A stretch of 64,000 nucleotides of DNA from contig NZ_NESC01000004.1 of the NCBI RefSeq assembly GCF_003063575.1, forward strand, positions 62,001-126,000, read 5' to 3'. Source of the DNA: Limnohabitans sp. Jir72 (GTDB taxonomy: Bacteria; Pseudomonadota; Gammaproteobacteria; Burkholderiales; Burkholderiaceae_C). Positions within the stretch are counted from its first letter, which is position 1. The number at the start of each line of letters is the position of its first letter. The position numbers and the translations under genes were made by a program. Shown piece after piece: positions 58,697 to 64,000 of this stretch. The notes beneath the pieces are model-generated. The model was not told where the DNA came from. It saw only the letters and a list, made by a program, of their open reading frames with translations, and made no database searches.

Positions 58697-59191
58697 TCAA
58701 GCTGTGCTGGACAGCTTGAACTCCAACGCGTTGAGCACGGGCGCTGAAACCAGGCCCGACACATCACCGCCGAGCTTGGCGATTTCGCGCACCAAGGTGC
58801 TGCTGATGTGTTGCACATTCGCGCTGGTGTGCAAAAACACGGTGTCCACATCGGGCGCCAAGTGCCGGTTCATGCCCGACATCTGGGTTTCATAGTCATA
58901 GTCGGTCACCGAACGCAGGCCGCGCACGATGACTTGCGCCTTTTGGGCGCGCACAAAATCCACAATCAGCCCATCAAAAGGCACCGCCTTCACATTGGCG
59001 CAATCGTGCAAGGCCGACTGCGCCAGGTGCAGGCGCTCGTCCAGGCTGAACAGGGTTTTCTTGTGGTGCGCAGTGGCCACCGCGATGATGACCTGATCGA
59101 ACATGCGGGCCGCACGGCGCACCACGTCCTCATGGCCCAGCGTCAGCGGGTCAAAGGTGCCGGAGTAAACAGCGATCACGGGGTGGTTCAT
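58697..59191 (-). CDS. coaD: Phosphopantetheine adenylyltransferase
   Basis: AVYSGTFDPLTLGHEDVVRRAARMFD, VIVRGLRSVTDYDYETQMSGMNRHL, ISSTLVREIA. Confidence 0.95.
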   Translation of the reverse strand: MNHPVIAVYSGTFDPLTLGHEDVVRRAARMFDQVIIAVATAHHKKTLFSLDERLHLAQSALHDCANVKAVPFDGLIVDFVRAQKAQVIVRGLRSVTDYDYETQMSGMNRHLAPDVDTVFLHTSANVQHISSTLVREIAKLGGDVSGLVSAPVLNALEFKLSSTA

Positions 59192-59233
59192 GGTGGAGTC
59201 CTCGGTTCAGTCTGCACAAATTATGCAGTGCGT

Positions 59234-59881
59234 TTATGCAGTGCGCTGCAGCAAATGGGCGTGCACGGCACCGGCCTTCAGGTGGCGCTCGACCTTCAGG
59301 CCCCAAACACCCAGCGCCTCGTCGGTCCAGGCCACGGGCGCCTCCAGGTACACCCAGCCGCCCAGCGGCACCGCCGCTGCAGCCGCCTTGAGCGCCGATT
59401 CAAACCAAGGGCCATCAAACGGCGGGTCGATGAACACCAGGTCCACACTGCCTGCAGGCAGGCGTTGCAATGCCGTGATGGCATCACCGCGCTGCACCTG
59501 GACCATGCCCGCCTGCAAACGCAGCACATGGGCTTGCAAAGCGCTCACCAGCACAGGGTCTTGCTCCAGCATCAGAACATGCGACGCACCGCGTGAAGCC
59601 GCCTCCAGCCCCAGTGCGCCGGTGCCTGCAAACGCGTCCACACAGCGCCACCCGGCCAGGTCTTGGCCCAACCAGTTGAAGAGAGTTTCACGCACGCGAT
59701 CAGGCGTGGGGCGCAGGCCCGGTTTGTCGATGACTTTGAGGCGTGTGCGGCGCCACTGGCCGCCGATAATGCGCACCTCGTGCGAGGGCGGGCCTTTAGG
59801 CACCGGCTTGTGAGGCTTTTTGGAGGCGGCATGGCGAACGGCACTTTCGCTCATTGCGCGTTTGGAATTGGATGAGGGCAT
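59234..59881 (-). CDS. rsmD: 16S rRNA (guanine966-N2)-methyltransferase RsmD
   Basis: VRIIGGQWRRTRLKV, GLRPTPDRVRETLFNWL, CVDAFAGTGALGLEAASRGA, DLVFIDPPFD. Confidence 0.92.
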   Translation of the reverse strand: MPSSNSKRAMSESAVRHAASKKPHKPVPKGPPSHEVRIIGGQWRRTRLKVIDKPGLRPTPDRVRETLFNWLGQDLAGWRCVDAFAGTGALGLEAASRGASHVLMLEQDPVLVSALQAHVLRLQAGMVQVQRGDAITALQRLPAGSVDLVFIDPPFDGPWFESALKAAAAAVPLGGWVYLEAPVAWTDEALGVWGLKVERHLKAGAVHAHLLQRTA

Positions 59882-59940
59882 GGTCTGCAAGTGTAAAGGC
59901 CAGCATGTGGCCCCTGCACCTGGGTGGCATGCTCCAACGG

Positions 59941-59989
59941 CACCCACAAACAAGAAAGCCAGCACGGGTGCTGGCTTCTTGTGGGTGAA
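59941..59989 (-). terminator. Long imperfect hairpin, likely terminator
   Basis: cacccacaaacaagaaagccagcac-ggg-tgctggcttcttgtgggtg. Confidence 0.5.
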
Positions 59990-60023
59990 CCGCAGGCCGG
60001 ACAAACGGTCCGGCCGCCGGGCA

Positions 60024-60323
60024 TCACTTGCCTTGAGGCATCTTGGCATCCACTTTGGCAGCGGCTTTGTCGGCCGTTTTTTCTGCGGCAGGTGCCACTT
60101 TGGTTTCAGCGGACGCTTGTGCCGCTTTCGCTTCGGCTTTGTGAGCCGCTTTCTTTTCGGCTTTCACGGCTTTGGCTTGTGCCTTGGCATCTTTCACTTC
60201 CGCTTTGGCAGCTGGTGCTACGGCGGCTGCAGGAGCAGCGGCTGTCGCGGGCGCAGCGGGAGCTTGGGCGAATGCACCGGCAGCAAAGAAACCGGCGATC
60301 AGGGTGGCGAGCAGCTTGTTCAT
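60024..60323 (-). CDS. Small exported Ala/Lys-rich low-complexity protein
   Basis: MNKLLATLIAGFFAAGAFAQAPAAPATAAAPAAAVAPAAKAEVKDAKAQAKAVKAEKKAAHKAEAKAAQASAETKVAPAAEKTADKAAAKVDAKMPQGK. Confidence 0.7.
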   Translation of the reverse strand: MNKLLATLIAGFFAAGAFAQAPAAPATAAAPAAAVAPAAKAEVKDAKAQAKAVKAEKKAAHKAEAKAAQASAETKVAPAAEKTADKAAAKVDAKMPQGK

Positions 60324-60473
60324 GAGAAGAGTCCTTCTTTCAGTTTTCAGTCCAACACCTTGCTGGACTTGCAACTACAACGCGCCCCGTCTGCGGTCTG
60401 ATGACGAAAGCGCCGGGCCAGTTGTAAGCGCATGTGTTTTGCAAGCCTTCCACTGATCGGGCACCGCTGAATA

Positions 60474-61826
60474 TCAGGGCTGCGCGCCCAGCACCACCGT
60501 GACCATGCGATCGGGCTGCAACACCCGGGCCATGGCGCGGCGCACATCGTCCACACGCACACGTTCGACCTGCGCGGTCCAGCTGTCCAGGTAATTCAGG
60601 GGCAGTCGGTTCCAAGCGATGTTGGACACGTTGTCGAGCAGCTTGCGGTTGCTGTCGATGCGCAAGGCAAAGCCGCCGATCAGGTTGGACTTGGCCGCTT
60701 GCAACTCGGCTTCGGTGGGGCCGTCCTTGACGAAAGTGCGCACCACCTCTTGTGCCACCGCCGTGGCCTGCGCGGCTTGGTCTGGGCGGGTTTGCAAACC
60801 CACGGTGAAGGCGCCCGCGTGCAGTGCTGGCGCGAAATAGCTGTACACGCTGTAGCTCAGGCCCCGCTTTTCGCGCACCTGCTCGGTCAAGCGCGACACA
60901 AAGCCGCCGCCACCCAAAATGTGGTTGCCCACCAGCAAAGCGAAAAAGTCCGGATCATTGCGCTTGTAGCCCGGCTGCCCCATCAGCACATGGGCCTGTG
61001 CCGAATCAAAAGGCACGTTCACAATTTGTGCTGCTTGCAGAGGCTGGACCTCGGCCACCGGCGGCAAAGGCTGGCAAGTGGCCATGGCTGGCCACAGGGC
61101 CAACAGACGTTTGACCAGCGCATCGGCCTGGGCTCGCGACAGATCGCCCACCACGCTGACTGCGGCATTGCAGGGACGCAAAGCCTGGGCATGCAAGGCT
61201 TTCAGTTCAGCGGCGCCAATGCGCGACAAGGATTCGGGCGTGGTTTTGTAGCCGTAAGGATGGGCACCATAGACGGCCGAGGCGTAGCTGTTTTGCACCA
61301 ACGTGCCCGGTTGCGTCAAAGACTCGCGGATGGCGGCCGACATGCGCTCACGGTCACGCACCCAGACGGGCTCGGGAAACGTCGGATGCGCCATTTGACG
61401 TGCGGCCAAGGCCACCGCCTTGTCCAGCAAGTCCGGATAGCTCAGGCTGCGCAGCGAAAAGCTCAAGCGGTCTGCGCTGGCACCGGCACCAAAGCTGGCC
61501 CCCAGATCGGCCCACGCTTCACCCAGCTGGTTTTCATCCATGGCCTTGGCATACGGGCCTGAACCTTTGGGGTCGGCGCGCAGGCCGCTGGAGATTTGTC
61601 CAGCCATGACCGAGGCCAAGCCGGCCTGCGCGGCCGGATCGCGCCGACTGCCAGCGTCCAGATCGATCTGGACATCGACCATCGGGATGGCGTGGCTTTC
61701 GACCAAGTAGACGCGGGCACCGCTGGGCAGGGTCCAGTGCTGAATCGGCAAGGCCGCCTGTGCCCAAGTGGCCGCCAGCAAAGCAGCACACAGGCCCATT
61801 TGACGAAACATGTTGTTGACTTTCAT
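60474..61826 (-). CDS. M16 family peptidase-like protein (no HxxEH; probable inactive partner)
   Basis: WTLPSGARVYLVESHAIPMVDVQIDLDAGSRRDPAAQAGLASVMAGQISSG; zinc motif not seen at the expected position. Confidence 0.85.
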   Translation of the reverse strand: MKVNNMFRQMGLCAALLAATWAQAALPIQHWTLPSGARVYLVESHAIPMVDVQIDLDAGSRRDPAAQAGLASVMAGQISSGLRADPKGSGPYAKAMDENQLGEAWADLGASFGAGASADRLSFSLRSLSYPDLLDKAVALAARQMAHPTFPEPVWVRDRERMSAAIRESLTQPGTLVQNSYASAVYGAHPYGYKTTPESLSRIGAAELKALHAQALRPCNAAVSVVGDLSRAQADALVKRLLALWPAMATCQPLPPVAEVQPLQAAQIVNVPFDSAQAHVLMGQPGYKRNDPDFFALLVGNHILGGGGFVSRLTEQVREKRGLSYSVYSYFAPALHAGAFTVGLQTRPDQAAQATAVAQEVVRTFVKDGPTEAELQAAKSNLIGGFALRIDSNRKLLDNVSNIAWNRLPLNYLDSWTAQVERVRVDDVRRAMARVLQPDRMVTVVLGAQP

Positions 61827-61836
61827 GACCACCCCT

Positions 61837-63264
61837 TCAGTGCCGCGCACCGGCAGCGGGTTTGCGTTTGACTTGTCCCGACAGGGGCTGCGGGCGCAAC
61901 ACCGCCACGGTGAGGCTGTCATCCCCGAAATACTTTTGCGCCACCGTCTGCACTTGCGCGGCCGTGACCTGGCGCAGCCGGGCCATCAGTTGCGCGCCAT
62001 GGTCGGGTGGCAAACCCAGCGTCCAGGCCACACCCAGTTCGCGGGCCTGGTTAAAAACCGAGTCGAGTTTGTAGATTTCGCTGGCGACCCACTGGGTCTT
62101 GACGCGTTGCAGCTCGCTTTCGGTCACGCCCTGTGATGCCACTTTTTGCACTTGGGCGCGCAAGGCGGCTTCCAGCGCCTCGGTGGTCTGGCCTTTGGCA
62201 GGTACGCCTTCGAGATAGAAAAATTGCGGACCTCGCCCCATCAGGCCGTTGTGCGCGCCCACGCTGTCGGCCAGGCGCTGCTCACCTTGGGTCAGGGCGC
62301 GCTCCAGACGGGCGCCGCTGTAACCGTCCAGCACCGCAGCCAGCACGGTCAGGGCCAGCGCATCGTCGTGCTCTGGCGAGGGCTGCAAACTGGCCAGGCG
62401 AGGCACCTTGAAGGCCAGCGCCACATAAGACTGCTCGGCAGGGGCCTTGAATTCAAAGCGGCGCAGCCCTTGCTGGGCGGGCTCTTGCTGGGGCTTGCGA
62501 TCGGCCACGCTGCGCGAGGGGATCGCGCCGTAATACTGCTCAGCCAGGGCTTTGACCTGCACCGGGTCCACATCGCCCGCCACCACCACCACCGCGTTGC
62601 CCGGCACGTACCAGTGGCGGTAAAAATCGCGCGCGTCTTGTGCCGTCATGGCGTCCAGATCGCTCATCCAGCCCACGATGGGGCGGCGATAGGGGGAAGC
62701 GGTCAAAGAGGTGGCCGCGAGCATTTCGTGCAGCAAGGCCCGGGGGTTGTCCTCGGTGCGCAAGCGGCGCTCTTCCTTGACGACCTCCAGCTCTTTGGCA
62801 AATTCCGCATCGGGCCACTGGTTGTTGGCAAAGCGGTCCGACTCCAGCCGCATCACGGCTTCCAGCTGGTGAGAGGGGATCTGCTGGTAGTAGCCCGTGT
62901 AGTCCTTGGAGGTGAACGCGTTTTCGCGCCCGCCCAGTGCCGCCACGCGGCGCGAAAACTCTCCGGCGGGCAAAGTGGGCGTGCCTTTGAAGAGCATGTG
63001 TTCCAGCACATGGGCCACACCGCTGGTGCCGTCCACCTCGTCCATGGAGCCCACACGCACCCAGACCATGTGCACGGCTGTGGGCGCTCGGCGGTCTGGC
63101 TTGACCCACAAAGTCATGCCGTTGGCCAGTGTGTAGGTGTGCACTTGCGCAGCAGGCGTGGCCGCAGCAGCCGCAGGGGCCTGTGCAAAGGTGGTCAAAG
63201 ACGCGCCCAAAAGAACGGCCAGCCAGGAAATTCCCAAGAGAAAGTTCGGTTTCATAGAATGCAT
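61837..63264 (-). CDS. M16 family zinc peptidase (alternative start 63255)
   Basis: LANGMTLWVKPDRRAPTAVHMVWVRVGSMDEVDGTSGVAHVLEHMLFKGTPTLPAGEF (HVLEH zinc motif). Confidence 0.92.
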   Translation of the reverse strand: MHSMKPNFLLGISWLAVLLGASLTTFAQAPAAAAATPAAQVHTYTLANGMTLWVKPDRRAPTAVHMVWVRVGSMDEVDGTSGVAHVLEHMLFKGTPTLPAGEFSRRVAALGGRENAFTSKDYTGYYQQIPSHQLEAVMRLESDRFANNQWPDAEFAKELEVVKEERRLRTEDNPRALLHEMLAATSLTASPYRRPIVGWMSDLDAMTAQDARDFYRHWYVPGNAVVVVAGDVDPVQVKALAEQYYGAIPSRSVADRKPQQEPAQQGLRRFEFKAPAEQSYVALAFKVPRLASLQPSPEHDDALALTVLAAVLDGYSGARLERALTQGEQRLADSVGAHNGLMGRGPQFFYLEGVPAKGQTTEALEAALRAQVQKVASQGVTESELQRVKTQWVASEIYKLDSVFNQARELGVAWTLGLPPDHGAQLMARLRQVTAAQVQTVAQKYFGDDSLTVAVLRPQPLSGQVKRKPAAGARH

Positions 63265-63283
63265 GATCCTTCAAATCCACACC

Positions 63284-64000
63284 ATGTTCAGTTTCTTCAG
63301 CAAAAAGTCCCCGCCAGAGCAGGCGAAAATACCCCCGCCAGCCGCCGCTGCAGCCGTCAACACAGCGCCCGCTGCAGAGCCCGTGGCCGAGCCAGCGCCT
63401 GCCGCACCCGCGCGCCAGGGCTGGCTGGACCGCCTGAAAAACGGCCTGCGCAAGACCGGCTCCAACATCGCCACGGTGTTCACCGGCACACGCATCGACG
63501 ACGAACTCTACGAAGAGCTCGAAACCGCCTTGCTCATGGCCGACACCGGCGTCAAAGCGACCGAGCACCTGCTGCAAGACCTGAAGCGTCGCGTCAAAGA
63601 AGCCAAGGCCACCGAGCCCGCCCAAGTCAAAGGTCTGCTGGCCGAGGCCATTGCCGATTTGCTGAAAGTCTTGCAAAAACCGCTGGAGATCGGCGCACAC
63701 CACCCCACGGTGATCATGGTCGCTGGGGTCAACGGGGCGGGCAAAACCACATCCATCGGCAAACTCACCAAACACCTGGCCGATGACGGCCTGAGCGTCT
63801 TGCTGGCCGCAGCCGACACATTTCGGGCAGCGGCGCGCGAGCAGCTGGCCGTTTGGGCGGACCGCAACACGGTAGAGATCGTCAGCCAAGAAGGCGGCGA
63901 CCCAGCCGCCGTGAGCTTTGACGCCGTGACCGCAGGCCGCGCCCGTGGCCGCGATGTGGTCTTGGTGGACACCGCAGGCCGCCTGCCGACCCAGCTGCAC
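63284..64000 (+). CDS. ftsY: Signal recognition particle receptor FtsY (truncated by the right edge; not in ORF track)
   Basis: MFSFFSKKSPPEQAKIPPPAAAAAV...HPTVIMVAGVNGAGKTTSIGKLTKHL...LLAAADTFRAAAREQL...VVLVDTAGRLPTQLH. Confidence 0.95.
   Translation, partial: MFSFFSKKSPPEQAKIPPPAAAAAVNTAPAAEPVAEPAPAAPARQGWLDRLKNGLRKTGSNIATVFTGTRIDDELYEELETALLMADTGVKATEHLLQDLKRRVKEAKATEPAQVKGLLAEAIADLLKVLQKPLEIGAHHPTVIMVAGVNGAGKTTSIGKLTKHLADDGLSVLLAAADTFRAAAREQLAVWADRNTVEIVSQEGGDPAAVSFDAVTAGRARGRDVVLVDTAGRLPTQLH

Noticed and set aside
61837-63264. Possible novel pair of secreted proteases
   Set aside because: Two adjacent M16 genes, one with HxxEH and one without, are a common proteobacterial arrangement
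62540-64000. 486-aa minus-strand open frame at the right edge
   Set aside because: Antisense to ftsY and in the wrong frame through the M16 peptidase; true genes are recognised on both strands there

Overview
The window looks like chromosomal DNA from a Burkholderiales/Comamonadaceae-type betaproteobacterium. That placement is an inference from gene content and order (rarA-lolA-ftsK-trxB, rpmB-rpmG, ribF-ileS-lspA, lolC/E-lolD, recJ, coaD-rsmD, paired M16 peptidases, ftsY); no search was run. Most of the window is housekeeping or ordinary metabolism and transport: LivFGMHJ-type branched-chain amino acid ABC genes, a TctCAB tripartite transporter with gamma-glutamyltransferase, two acyl-CoA dehydrogenases, metY, and several DMT/MFS exporters. 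Accessory or unusual content: (1) a sigma54-activator-linked 2-oxoacid/acetoin-type dehydrogenase cluster at 50.4-58.6 kb. Its E2 is split into an 80-aa free lipoyl domain with a non-canonical 'VKS' lipoylation site and a minimal catalytic domain. It is followed by a lipoate-ligase-like gene and a GMC oxidoreductase with a twin-arginine small subunit, and a near-perfect -24/-12 promoter lies upstream. This is the best candidate for an under-described system. (2) A nearly identical 213-bp tandem repeat built from REP-like palindromes, which has copied the 3' end of an MFS gene. (3) A HepT/MntA (HEPN/MNT) toxin-antitoxin pair with intact motifs. (4) A Crp/Fnr-family regulator and a 22-bp near-perfect palindrome next to an ABC/TauD-like dioxygenase operon. 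(5) A putatively exported ATP-dependent DNA ligase next to an HNH endonuclease gene. No rRNA, tRNA, CRISPR array, prophage or transposase gene was recognised.
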